Shown here piece by piece: positions 9,548 through 21,300 of a stretch of 64,000 bases of DNA. The stretch's first letter is position 1; every line of letters starts with the position of its first letter. Position numbers and translations under genes: made by a program. Below the pieces are notes generated by a model. The model was not told where the DNA came from. It saw nothing but the letters and a program-made list of their open reading frames with translations, and ran no database searches. The DNA comes from Endoconidiophora laricicola (Eukaryota; Ascomycota; Sordariomycetes; Microascales; Ceratocystidaceae). The stretch spans positions 1 through 64,000 of the forward strand of contig LXGT01000059.1 in assembly GCA_001640655.1 (NCBI GenBank), read 5' to 3'.

Positions 9548-10613
9548 TGTTATGGCTGGTTGTGCTTTTTATTGAGTACAGATACGAACTGAAAGAAACT
9601 TTGAAAGTCGACAAAGACACGGCTTCTTGGGCATTTATCTACTAACTGCTATCTACAAATAATTATCCCAAGAGGTCTATAGGTTGTCAAAGGCGGCTCG
9701 TGATTCAAAGTTAAACGAAAGCGCTATTACAAGCACTGCGTCATAGCGGCCTTTTGTCCTTATTTCCTTTCTCTACCTAGTTAATCAATGTGCCATTAGC
9801 CCAAACAAGCTAAAAGTAGGTCGTTCCAGGCCTAACTCTAGTTTACTATGTAGTGTACTTATCGGTGGCCACTTAGACGAATGCCGAAAGAGGTAATTGT
9901 AATTAGTTTTAAGTTGAAAGGATTAGTCCTAGATATTTAGATGGAGACAAAAATCAAATTAAGTTTAATTGGGAAATTCGTATTTTATTTATTAATCTGT
10001 TGTTTGAATTTTAGATGAATGGTATATATTTAGAACAATCAGAAAACAAGCTTTTTTTAAGAAGTTTGTTTCAAAGTAAGTTTTTTAGTATGAGACCTGA
10101 AAGTCGATCATCGAATCGTGACGGGACATGATGTCGTGAATAGAGATAAAGAAGCAGAGTATAGAGAAAATCTGTAGAAGAAAAGGAAATGGAAAATGCA
10201 GAGGAAACGAGAGAACACTCATCATGAAGCACAACGGAGTCCAAGGCCAGCAACGGGACTAAGTTGGTGAAGAAGAGAGAAGTAGGGAAATAAAGGAAGG
10301 GGGGATATCACAAACTAAGAGAATCAAGGAAATATAACAATAAGTCGCTGAAGACTATACCCGGAGACCAAAAAGAAAAGAAAAAAAAAACAAAGAACAA
10401 CGGAACAGAAAGCAGATTCAGAAGCCATAAGCGTGGTTGTGGCGATGCAAATAGTAGTAGTAAAAGTAATAGACGAAGTAGGTAAAGAAACTGTGAGCGA
10501 CCATGCGCAGAAAATGAGGAAGAAGAAAAAAGGACAAAGCAAGAATTATTAGACGAGAAATTGAAAACAGACTGATAGGCGACAGATGATAGTAACGTGC
10601 TTATCGGATCTTA
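9548..10613. other. Spacer with 5' region of the APH-like gene and 3' region of the methyltransferase-like gene
   Basis: About 1.07 kb of AT-rich sequence between two minus-strand genes. Small frames at 10071-10253 and 10324-10542 are low-complexity and resemble no protein. I see no RNA gene or repeat. Confidence 0.5.
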
Positions 10614-13600
10614 TTAGATTGAAGCCACCCGGTTATACGTGCTCAACGGCACGCGGGCATGGCAAATCATGAGTTTTAGGCTAGTGCCTAGTTCGGCACA
10701 CTCAGCCAGTAAAGCTGGATCGTGCCAGATACTCGCTAGCGACGGCGTCGAACCTACCGCTGATCTAGCAGACAAATTTTCGTAGCAGCGAGAATACCAC
10801 CAGCGACCGACACGCGATATCATGTTGGTGATGCTCTCGTCAGCAGAAGCGCTCTCGTCACTCATCATCTCGACTAGGCTACGCGTGTCTCTGCGTTTGC
10901 GACCATTGGAAGCAGGCGCAGAAGCTGATGATGATTTAGGTACTGACTTCATGGTAGCTACGGGCAGACCGACGTGGCATGACTTGAGCTCTGAGAAGCC
11001 ACGCGATCCGAGAAGCCGGAGCATCGTGTCAGCTGTGCTACCCAAGGCCGTATCAGGTGCTCTGGCACGCAGCTGCTCCTTGAGCCGACGCACAGCACGA
11101 CGGCCGCGATTTCCCATGTTGTTCAGGTCAAGGTCCAGGATAGCCATCTCAATGTATCCGCCAGGGATGAGCACGCGACGGGCTTCAGAGATGATATTAC
11201 GTAGATGGGCCTCGGGCGCCGCTGCGGGGAAGCGCAGCACCACGGCAGTGAAGGTTTCAGCGCTAAATGGCAGCTTCTCACCTAGTGATGAGTACTGAGT
11301 TTGGTGGTGGTTAGTGGGTGACTGAGGGAAACCGGTGCTAGCGCGACGGTCAGCTGGCACGGGTGCCCGTGGTGAGAGATTGAAGAAGGCGGCGCCCGGG
11401 TAGGTTTCGGCGGCGTAGAAGGACCAGTCATCGTTGCCCAGGCCATCGAGAACGAGTATTCTGGGCATCCCTGGAGTAGTAGTAGCAGAAGATGAAGAAG
11501 TGGTGGCATTTAGGGAGCCGGAAACATCACCCAAGCGCGAGGCGGCTGACTTGTTGCTGGCGTGGACTAAATGATCACGCATGGGCGAAAACAGTACATG
11601 GCCAAAAGTAAGCCATTTGCTAACTGTCATGGATCCGACGCGTAGATTGACCTGCGCCAATGGTGACTCGGAGGTACTCGATGAGGTAGTTGACGAAGAG
11701 GCACGGCTGTGGCAACTGCTTGTTCTACTATGGCGAACAGCAGGAATTGGCGGAGTTGCTCGTATGGGTGGTGGCACCTGGATGGGTAACTTGAAGGCAT
11801 CCGGCTCGGGCTTTGGGGCGAAGATGGCACGGAGACGCTCAGTCATGTCGGTACTGCCAATACTCGAGGTCTGTGTTAGACGCGCAGTTGCCGAGGGTGA
11901 GAGAGTGCTTTGGTAGGTCGTTTCCAGGTGAAATGGCAGACCTTTCGAGGAAGTGGCAGAAGCTGGGACGCGGTCCTCGTCGTCATCATCGTCGTCGGCG
12001 GCAGTAACAGCCGGAATAGCCACGGATATCTTCTGTTGTCGTTGTTGCTGCCGAGCCGAGACTTCGGTAGCTAGGGAAATGGCAAACAGGTCGTTATATT
12101 CATCCCAGATCTCGTCTTCGGCCAGTGGCGCATTTGCTTCTGGCAGGATCGCCACAGTGTCGGCATAACTGTACAGAGCAGTAGAGGAGGTAACTGAAGT
12201 ACTTGTCGTGGTTGTGGTGTCGCTGGAATGCTTACGCGGTGAGAAAACTAGGAACTCAGAGTTGGGTTCGATGATCATGCCACCGCGTCCTCGGCGAAGA
12301 GGAATCGATGTTGCCGGAGACTCGCCGTTAGTAGTTGCCGATGTGACGCTGTCCATGGTTAGATCCGGCGTGCCTGATAACGAGGTGCTAGGGTATGCAA
12401 TGGCAGCGATGGATACGGGACAGTCTGTCGTCGTGGACCGAGTGCCGCCTAGAAAGCTTGTCCGGTTAAATGGGCGTGAGAAGCTAGTGGTCGGCTGTTG
12501 AGTCGGTGTGTGAACTTCAGGCTGTGGCAGAGTAGGAGCGCTGTAGATGCCGCCAATCTTAGGAATGCGGCCGACTTGGCGCAGGCGGAAGCGTTGTTTT
12601 GGCGGATCTTGCTGTTGATTATCATTTATGACGGGTGGCTGAGGCCCAACAGTCGATGACTGGGCCGAAGCGATAGAGCTGCTGGTAGTCCCTGCAGCAT
12701 ATGGACGGTTTGGTGGCACAAGTTTTTTCTCCCGCTCGTTCGGTTCCTGAACAGCGTCACTGCTTACACACGCATGGTAACCTGGCTCGGGCAACTGCAC
12801 ATCCGCCCCGCGGAGAACTTTGCGCACCCCGCATATGTCCAGCGGCTGGGACACTGGAGTAGCGCCGTTGCTAGGAGCATCGTCCTCCTGCTCTGATGAG
12901 TCTAGCATATAATACGCAGGCACACGGCGAGAAGGAAGCAGCTCAACGGCAGCTGGCACCGGTGACGGCACAGCTAGAGAGCCGGCTACTAGGCCTTTAG
13001 CCAGATCCTCCTCAGCGTTCTTGTGCGCACGCGATGAAAATAAGTTCCAGCGACGTGGTGAGCGGGCACGCTTTGTGAGCTTCTTTAACCCAGGCCGTGG
13101 AGTAGACGAGGCAGACGGAATGACCGGTGCGACCGAGGTGGCTAGCGTAACTGCTGAGTCTAGGATAGACTCGTCGGAGAATGTGCCCGCATCGAGGCTG
13201 GACTGAGAACCGGTCGTCACGACTGGCGCCGGTGAGACGAGAGTTTTCTTGGATGGCGAGAAAAAATTGGATGTTGACACAGCCTCGCCGGCGTATATTT
13301 TCTGGCGCTGTCGGCGGAAGGCAAGTGCCGACTGGGCTGCCATGGCCTCCGAATCACTGCTGTCACTTGGCCGGCGGCTGGCAGCACCGCTGCGGGGAAT
13401 AGCCGACGGCCGCAGAATCGGTGGGGCCGCCACGAAATCCACACTGAGGCTGTTGTTGCTTGCAGTGCGGCAAAGATCTTCAGCACCGCCAGCTTCGTTG
13501 GTGTTATGATTCTTGACGATTTCACCGCCCGAGATCACGACGGGTGACATTCTGTCGAGAAAAAACGTATCGGTTGGTATGCTTTCCTGGCTAGACGATA

Positions 13601-15365
13601 AGCCGCGCAACGCGCTAGTAAGGCTGCCACTACGGCGCCGGATAGCTCCGAGGCGGCCGTAACCTTCATGGCCAGTGCCGGCAGCTGGGCCTTTGCGAAG
13701 CGCAGCAGAAGCGATAGCTGCGGTGTTTGATGGCGCTGAGGTCACAGACGGCAGTTGCACGGTGTCGCCGCTCGGCTTGCGCTTGCCAAAGAAGGCGAAG
13801 CGAGAAGCACTTGCAACAACAGGGCTCGGCGTGCGGATCGTGTGGCGGGTTGTTGAAGACGTGGCAGATATCTGCGGTGCCGGCGTCGCCTTTCTTGTCA
13901 CGATGGTAATAGCGGTCCTCTGTTGCTGCTTCTGCTTGTGCTTGCGCATCTCAGGAGAAGTTGGCCTGGTAGCTACAGCAGCAGCAATAGAGACACTAGC
14001 ATCACTTCCCTGGCGCATGTGGGAGCTACGTAAATTGCTCTGGATGACCTGCGGTGACTGCTGCAGGCCCGGCATATCCGACGATCCATCGCGACTTGGA
14101 CGGCGTGACGGATGAGTCCTGGTGAAGCCAGTAGAAGAGGCAGCAGCGGCCTTCCCAATAGGCAAGATAGTAGGGAATGAGATAGATGACTTGCGTGGCC
14201 GCGCTGACGACGAAAGTGGCACGATTATGGGCTCATGCATGCGTAGATTCTTGGCGGATGATTTGCGAGGTGGTGGGCTAGGTGGCGCCTGGTGGGAAGA
14301 TGCCGGGTCCGCACGAACGGTCGAGCCAGAGCTTCCACTTGTGCTAGTGCTTGGTGTCGGGGCGGCCGGGATCGGAGCTGGAGAAGAAGAAACAGGGCCG
14401 TACCGGGCAGGCGCTATTAAGCCGGGACTTTGCGACATGATCGTAGTTGGCGTCGTGTCTCTACTAAACGGGCCATGTCTGCTTATGGCGCTGCCAGTCG
14501 TCCATGGCCATGGACCGGGCGACTCACTGAAGCGCGTACTTGGGCTAGCACTACTTAGTTGACTGCTTGAGGTACCAGACATCAAACTCGGTGTTGGTGG
14601 AATCAGTGGTGACAGGTCCAATGAATGGAAGATAGCCGGGTTTCCGTCAGTCGATGAAGAGCCAGATGGTTGACGGCCATGGCGAGGCCAGCGGTCTAGC
14701 TCAGGGTAGATTCGCGGTTGTTGCTGTACTTGTTGTTGCTGACAGGACTGGTTTCGTGATGAGATCTGAGAGGCTGCCGAATGCGGCGCTGGACTAGCAG
14801 CCTGCGCGCAGGTCGAGTCAGGGCTATGTATCGGTGTGCTCCGGATCGGCGATGGGCCACGGAGACGAGAAGTATAGGCAGGCGTAACGCGGGTATCGAT
14901 ATGTGGGATATCTAGGCCAAGAGTCGAACGGCGCTTTCCAACCGGCCGCTTAGGCTGTTGCTGTGCTAAAGCAGATGAGGCGCTCAAGATAGGTGCCCGA
15001 CTGGACGACGATACAGAACTAGCAACAGTAGCAGCAGCTACTGGTCGAGGGTTTGCAGGTAAGCCATAGGAGAGTCGGCGAGTAGTATTTGATACAGGCA
15101 GTCTAGTAGCGCTATTACTCCGACTAGTTGACGGCTTGCGAGCCGGTGGTTCGCTGATGTCTCTGCGGGATCGAATCGCAGGTTGTTGTTGTTGTTGTTG
15201 TTGTTGTTGCTGCTGGGTTTGAATATAAGCAGGCTGAGCTCGTAGTGTTGACGAAGAAAGTGTTGAGCGTTCGTCTTCTGAGGCACTACTATATCCGTAA
15301 ACTCGTGGCATTCTTAGGCCCCGCGCAGTCGACGATGAATTTCCGTGGGCTGACGGCGGCGCCAT
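10614..15365 (-). CDS. Large disordered protein with C-terminal SAM-methyltransferase-like domain
   Basis: One uninterrupted frame of 1583 residues. The first ~1240 residues are Ser/Thr/Pro/Arg-rich and look disordered, with a polyglutamine run near 50-62 and a short Asp run near 1120. From about 1245 a compact domain begins (VSKWLTFGHVLFSP). ILVLDGLGNDDWSFYA (about 1295) sits where SAM motif I is expected but lacks the usual GxGxG. KLPFSAETFTAVVLRFP follows, then EARRVLIPGGYIEMAILDLD (around 1410), a clear type-11 methyltransferase signature. The domain resumes after a Ser-rich insert with SRVGRWWYSRCYE near 1525. The architecture recalls large conserved Pezizomycotina proteins annotated as methyltransferases. 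Given the weak motif I, activity is uncertain. The upstream 450 bases are pyrimidine-rich in the sense strand, consistent with a leader. Confidence 0.75.
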   Translation of the reverse strand: MAPPSAHGNSSSTARGLRMPRVYGYSSASEDERSTLSSSTLRAQPAYIQTQQQQQQQQQQQPAIRSRRDISEPPARKPSTSRSNSATRLPVSNTTRRLSYGLPANPRPVAAATVASSVSSSSRAPILSASSALAQQQPKRPVGKRRSTLGLDIPHIDTRVTPAYTSRLRGPSPIRSTPIHSPDSTCAQAASPAPHSAASQISSRNQSCQQQQVQQQPRIYPELDRWPRHGRQPSGSSSTDGNPAIFHSLDLSPLIPPTPSLMSGTSSSQLSSASPSTRFSESPGPWPWTTGSAISRHGPFSRDTTPTTIMSQSPGLIAPARYGPVSSSPAPIPAAPTPSTSTSGSSGSTVRADPASSHQAPPSPPPRKSSAKNLRMHEPIIVPLSSSARPRKSSISFPTILPIGKAAAASSTGFTRTHPSRRPSRDGSSDMPGLQQSPQVIQSNLRSSHMRQGSDASVSIAAAVATRPTSPEMRKHKQKQQQRTAITIVTRKATPAPQISATSSTTRHTIRTPSPVVASASRFAFFGKRKPSGDTVQLPSVTSAPSNTAAIASAALRKGPAAGTGHEGYGRLGAIRRRSGSLTSALRGLSSSQESIPTDTFFLDRMSPVVISGGEIVKNHNTNEAGGAEDLCRTASNNSLSVDFVAAPPILRPSAIPRSGAASRRPSDSSDSEAMAAQSALAFRRQRQKIYAGEAVSTSNFFSPSKKTLVSPAPVVTTGSQSSLDAGTFSDESILDSAVTLATSVAPVIPSASSTPRPGLKKLTKRARSPRRWNLFSSRAHKNAEEDLAKGLVAGSLAVPSPVPAAVELLPSRRVPAYYMLDSSEQEDDAPSNGATPVSQPLDICGVRKVLRGADVQLPEPGYHACVSSDAVQEPNEREKKLVPPNRPYAAGTTSSSIASAQSSTVGPQPPVINDNQQQDPPKQRFRLRQVGRIPKIGGIYSAPTLPQPEVHTPTQQPTTSFSRPFNRTSFLGGTRSTTTDCPVSIAAIAYPSTSLSGTPDLTMDSVTSATTNGESPATSIPLRRGRGGMIIEPNSEFLVFSPRKHSSDTTTTTSTSVTSSTALYSYADTVAILPEANAPLAEDEIWDEYNDLFAISLATEVSARQQQRQQKISVAIPAVTAADDDDDDEDRVPASATSSKGLPFHLETTYQSTLSPSATARLTQTSSIGSTDMTERLRAIFAPKPEPDAFKLPIQVPPPIRATPPIPAVRHSRTSSCHSRASSSTTSSSTSESPLAQVNLRVGSMTVSKWLTFGHVLFSPMRDHLVHASNKSAASRLGDVSGSLNATTSSSSATTTPGMPRILVLDGLGNDDWSFYAAETYPGAAFFNLSPRAPVPADRRASTGFPQSPTNHHQTQYSSLGEKLPFSAETFTAVVLRFPAAAPEAHLRNIISEARRVLIPGGYIEMAILDLDLNNMGNRGRRAVRRLKEQLRARAPDTALGSTADTMLRLLGSRGFSELKSCHVGLPVATMKSVPKSSSASAPASNGRKRRDTRSLVEMMSDESASADESITNMISRVGRWWYSRCYENLSARSAVGSTPSLASIWHDPALLAECAELGTSLKLMICHARVPLSTYNRVASI
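15181..15219. repeat. CAA/CAG trinucleotide run encoding polyglutamine
   Basis: On the minus strand about 13 CAA/CAG codons in a row encode the glutamine tract near residues 50-62 of the methyltransferase-like protein. The same CAA/GTT motif recurs outside genes at 37.7 kb and 55.6 kb. Confidence 0.85.
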
Positions 15366-18300
15366 GACAGACAGGCGGATATATGCAAAGGGACAGAATG
15401 GAAGCGTGGAAAGAGAAGAAACTCGTGGTGTCTTAGAACTAAAGAGAAGAGCAAGGAAGGAAGAAGAGGAAAGGTCAACACGTGTAAGTGAAGACTGTGT
15501 CTAGGCCGTATATCATGCCTTCAGTAGCAGACGATCATCAGTGAGACGAAGAGATGGAATATCTAGATTGAGAATATCTAGACTAGACGAAGATGCATGC
15601 GTCTTTGCAGATAACTATATCAAAAACAACATAAAAGAAGAAAAGGAAAAAGAAACAACCAAGGCTAGAGATACAAGCAAAGAACAAAATAGCTTCAGGA
15701 ATTGCCTCTAGTGGTGACGGCGCGGCGTATGTATAAAAACAAGAAGCTCGTCTTCATCTCAAAGCAAATCTTGCTTCCATACTTGTCAGAATATATGAGA
15801 GCCTGTCAATTGGAAGTAAAATAGCACGAACAATAAAAAGGGCAATAAAATGGTAACCTCAAGGTATGATTTGATAGCGGCTTCTCGACCGTCAAGCTGG
15901 GGTCTTTTCTCTAGATTAATAATTTATTTTATTCTATTCTATTCTTATTTTTCTCTGTATTAGGAGGGCTACTATATGCTAGCACTTCTAAGGCTTAGAC
16001 TCACTTGTTCTCACCTAAAATAAATAATATTGTGCGTACAGCAGGCGGCAGCCCAATTATTTTTTCACTGGCCAGAGTTCACACTTGACGTTTTACAGAT
16101 TTGTAAGACTTCCAGAAGTATCTCGCCAGCCTAGCAGAAAATCAGGAAAGTGTTTCTTCAGGTCCTTCTTCAAAGCCTTCTTTAGGTTCTTCTTCAGGTT
16201 CTACTTCGTTTGAACTCACGCTTCACGTCTTTCCCTCATCACACCAACGCAGCCAGTCGTGAGCTATAAGACGCCATCTACAGCTTTTTGCCATCTCCAG
16301 CTCGTCCACCTAACCAGCCAATGAGCTGTCCAGGCTTGTAGAGTAGGCAAGAAAGGGAGGGGGGATGTTGATACAGGCTCCCGGATTCATCTCTCATGGG
16401 CCCCAAAAATTTTTATAGGAATAAAGCTAAATTTATATTATATCAATACCCACGAAGCTCGTCTGAAAGGACTATACTCCAAATGGCTGCGTATTTGTTT
16501 TTCTTAGTATTCCGAGCAAAACAACCGCCTCTTACAGAATAACCAACTAGATACACATCAGCACTCTCCCATGTTTGCTCACTCGTCTTGTTAGCCCCGC
16601 CAACAGTAAAATGTCTCCAGGAAGAGGCAAAACAGGTGGCCTGCCAGCGAAGCATCATCTGTATAGAAGCTCACAGTCACTCAGTACTATCATCTTGATT
16701 GCCAGCATTAGTTTTCGCCTTATTAGTCTCTCTCTATCTCTCTTCTCCTTAATACCTTTTTTTTCCACTCCCCCGTTAGTCACTCAGTGACCTGCAGATT
16801 CAGGATCTCAAGCCTTGTAAAGGCAAGGCAGAGCGTGCAAAACACACGATATGATGAGAAAAGACTGTGTCTTCCCTCTTCGAGGCTCTCCGGGTCTGTC
16901 CGGCCTTGATCTTCGCAAGTATGGGCCGATCGACCAGGCATATCATAGCAGGAAAGATTTCCAGTAGCACTGCTGCAGATCGACTTCTAGCAAAATAGAA
17001 AAAAAAAAATAAAAAAAATAGATTATCAAAGTCCCCTGTCTCACTTACACAAACCGAGGCGGCTTCCAAGAAACCGAAGTAAGTCTGTGTGTTTTTTTTC
17101 TTACTCTTATTGGTCTTTCTCTTGTTCTTTCGTATGTTTTGTTCGTACTTTCTGACAGTGCAAAATGCCCATGTCATGCTTCATTCTTTCTAGGCCTATT
17201 CGTCCTATATTCCGCGCCCATGATACTGCATACTGATAGACAGTCTTTGGCATCTATGCGCAGCCCAACTGGTTCGTGATGCTTTAGTTCTCGCTTATGC
17301 CCTGTCAGTAGCTGGCCTCCCATAGCGCTCGAGCTCTATAGTTTATTTTACTGCATGCAGTATCTATTCATCACTGAATCTTGGTGCATATTAAACCCCG
17401 AGCGTCTGGGCTGAGCAGCCACCTGTGTTGGTCTCTTTCCTATCCCTATCCCAGTCCAGGAAAAAAACCAAGAGTTTATGAACAAAAGAAGAAAAGAAAC
17501 CCAACAGTTTAGAGCCCCCTGTCAAAGGTCTTTTCCTAGCTTATCGGCTGGTCTGCGCCGCCTTAACCTCTATAATATATCATGAGTAACTGACTAGCTA
17601 GCCTCTAATGCTAGAAACCATCTACTAAGTGTTTTATTCATGCAGCAACTGATATATGGCCATGCCAGGGTCTAGTACAGTCCTCTGTTGCTACCATGAG
17701 AGCGGGCACCAATCATCCCACCCGCGAAACCAGCCGTTGTTATAAGATCCGCTATTATTGATGGGCTTATAGCGTGCTTACAATTATAGATTCCCCCCTC
17801 CCCCCCCCTCCCAACAACGGTTGGTTTCTGCCAGTAACTATACAAAGCAGGTAGTTAGTTAGCAGTAAATTTATGTAGTTTGTTTATCCATACCTCGACT
17901 CACAGACAATCGAGCCAGAATCCAACAAGCCGGAGGGAGCTTGGTTTACCCGGGACATACAAAAACATATAGAAACAGTCCATCTTTTGAAACAATAGCA
18001 GGGAATGTATAATATATTCATGAGAAAAGAAGAAAAGGAGACTTTATCTAATCATCAGTCAACAGCATTCGTAATCCGTACTATAGATACTACATGCCCT
18101 AGGTTCTTTCTTACCATCATTGTAGTTCAACCTCATCAAAGGTGGTATTAATTGTTCAGGGCTTGATTCATGCATTGTCAAACCCCAGCACAATGTTCCT
18201 GCTACGACTGATACATGATTATATACTTTTCACTACTGATGTTCATACACACGTTGCAACTCTTCATCTAGTCGCCCAAGTCAGCAAGATCACCGTTGAT

Positions 18301-21300
18301 CATCTCATCAATCAGGCCTGTGAAACATCTACCAGCTAGGGCTTGTCCGTATTCCTTCATGTATAACTTGAAGTCGACTATGTATCTTCTTACATAGCAA
18401 ACAACGTTATCTCGGGTAGTCTAATGGCGTTACTTGACCTAAGCTATAAACTACCCAGCAACTAAAGAAGCTCAGGTCGTGAAAGATAGAGAGTACCGGC
18501 GTAAGCTCGAAACCTTCCGGTCACTTACATAGAGTCGCAGTGCTAGAGCGCCTTAGATTTTATCAGACTAATTCTAGCAATAGCTGCTTTTGTTAATGTC
18601 ACTATGACTATTACAAAAGTGTCTAAAAGATCGCCAGAAGATCATGAGAGAATGTCAGTATCTCTAACAGCAACATAGCCGCTGTCCTTCTAAGTTTTAT
18701 TGTATGTGTCTGAACGTCATATAGTTTTCATTTTCTCTTGATAGCCCTGAAGATAAAAACACATGCTTGCCTTGCTAACTAACCAGATAGGTATTGAAGG
18801 CCCTATTAGTAAGCCTCGCGATTCCTAGGCCTGCAGGGTTTTCTCATCCTTGAGCACGCTGTCAACCATCCTTTTCTCTTGGGATGTTTCCTTCTTTCTT
18901 TTTCCCTCATATCTGTTTACCTCTATTTTCAGTTTATGTCCTTTTGAAATCAGTCAAATCGCTAGTTCCTCTTTGAAATATCAGAAAGGTTTGAGCTAAC
19001 AGAAGGACAAGGTAGTAGTGGCCATCAAGGCCATAGCGGATAGACTAACTGGACAGGTTTTTTTTTTCTTTTTTCTTTTCACTACATGGCATGGTTATAG
19101 TTATTGTAATCAATTGACGGCTAAAACGAAGAAAACATAAGCTTGAATAATGTCATTGAGAACTACACATATTAACTACACAGAGACACGAAAGAGAGTT
19201 AGACTGGCCGGTCATGTCCCAGTTATCACAGCCACAGTTATGAGGGCTTGCAGCTGCAACAATGCCACTAGCCGTACTAGTAATGTAGTGTGTGCTGCAG
19301 CTACCACCACTAATAGATCAATTGGGGCTGATTGTTGTGTTTTGCTGTTAACTCACGGGAGCCCTCTGGAAAGCCGTAGAAATTCAAGAGTTTTCAATAT
19401 CTGCTTCTTTTGAGGACATATTGCAAAGAAAAGAACTGTAGAAATGACTCCCAGCCTCTCAAGTTTATCCTCCCAAACCTTCTCTACTTTTTTTTGCCAC
19501 AAACTAGAGTGCGCTCTATGCCATGAGACATTGATTTACCTGTCTGATATTCGTCAGATATATGACTCTCCTCTCTTCACTCGTGGCTTAAATAAAGGAT
19601 GCAACTGTGTTATCTCTCGACTATTTTTCCCTTCCCAGCTGTAACCATGCTCATAGTACAGATACTAATGTATTCAAATAAACGAGAGAGCTGATCAGAG
19701 GACGGGCTTGTATGAACCTCCAAGTAGGTAATCCAACGATCCTGTGTGGTCTATTCCGGCTATTTTGTCATATATCACACAAAATTACCTCTTGTTCTCA
19801 CATCCACATATGTAGTAGCCGCCCAAACATGGCCGTTGATTTGACTCCAGCCTTTAGCTGTGTGCGATACTTCCCAGGATATGCATGTCTCGCCTTTACT
19901 CTTCCTTCCACGCCTTCATGTAGCCCCCCTTCATCTTCTTTTCCTCCTTCTCTTCCTCCTCCTTCTTGAGTTCCTCTATTTTGACATTCCTTTTCACTTG
20001 TTCCGCTTTTTTGGTGTTGATCTAACTACAGCTACACGGACACGTATATGCAGCAACGATGCTGTTCCTCCTCCCTCCTCTTCCTTCAAACCAGGTCCGT
20101 ATTGCACATGCTAGGCCAGTTGCATTGTTCTCAAAAGCCGATGTTACAGGAAATACAGATAGCCAGGTATATGGATTACACCTGTTCGTTGTTTACAAAA
20201 CCTCGGATCAAACCTATAAGCCGATTATGTAACTTCCTGTATATAGTGCATCAAAAAAGACAATATTTTGCTTAATGATCACAGCCTTTTCTACTACTAT
20301 GTATGGATGGTATAACTAAGTAGTATTACACTTGGTAGTTAGATATTGATCATGTCGTCCCCTCCCTCTTGTTTGGGTCCTTGGATCTCTTTAGTAGGCG
20401 ATCCAGATGCAACATAGCCAAACTCGACGTCTGACTCGTCGAATCGTCTATTTTATTTGCGTTGTTTCTTTTTGCTCTGATGAGCTTTGACAAGCCTGGA
20501 CTGCGAATCTTGGAACGTCAGTGTAATACGACTGTTGGGAAAAAAAAAAAGAAAAAAAAAGCCATAAATATAAGATTCATAGTACCATATTCTTACATGG
20601 TGAACTAACAGTTGTATATAGCATTAGAGTTAAAGACACACATTGAGTTTTCCCAGTTAGTTATATGTTTTCTCGTTTTTCTTCCATGTTTGTCTTTGCT
20701 TTTTGCTTTATTTATTTTTTAGCTCAGCCCTGCTTTCCAATCTTGCTTCTTAGGGTGTTCCGGTTGAGTTTCGCTGTGATGATGGTTAAACGAGCCTGTG
20801 ATAGAGCTCAGTAGTAGAATTGCTACACTAAGGGTACCACAATCACAACTATCATTGATAGGTTACTGACTTGACTGGTGCTTACTATACTACTAGCCTA
20901 TAAAGACGAACTTCGAGCCCACAAGTGTAGGCTTGGGGGGAGCCAGATATGCCGTTATTTGAGATCGCGACACAAACTGCTGGAACTAGCATTGGTGCCA
21001 ATATCAGCAATATGATTGGGATTAGAGCTTAAAGTATACATTGCATGGACAAGCAGCCCCCCCCCCCCCAACTGTCACAATAGAGATGGCTTACTAATCA
21101 GTAAAGGCGACTAGGCCGTTGGGTCTATTCGTTGAGATTAATGTGTTAGCTTCGAGTTTTTCTTTGATTGTAGTTATCCCCGCCTGCGGAAGTGGGGATA
21201 GCTCAGCCTTTATAGTTCGTGGGTAGCCATTCAGAAGCTAGGATGGAGTCTCTGCTATTCAAGTGCAAGCCAGTGATAGTTTTGGGGCAATTATTAGATA

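Noticed and set aside
16800..17177. 125-codon minus-strand frame in the desert.
   Set aside because: Lys/Asn and Phe runs come from A/T homopolymers; no similarity and no splice context.
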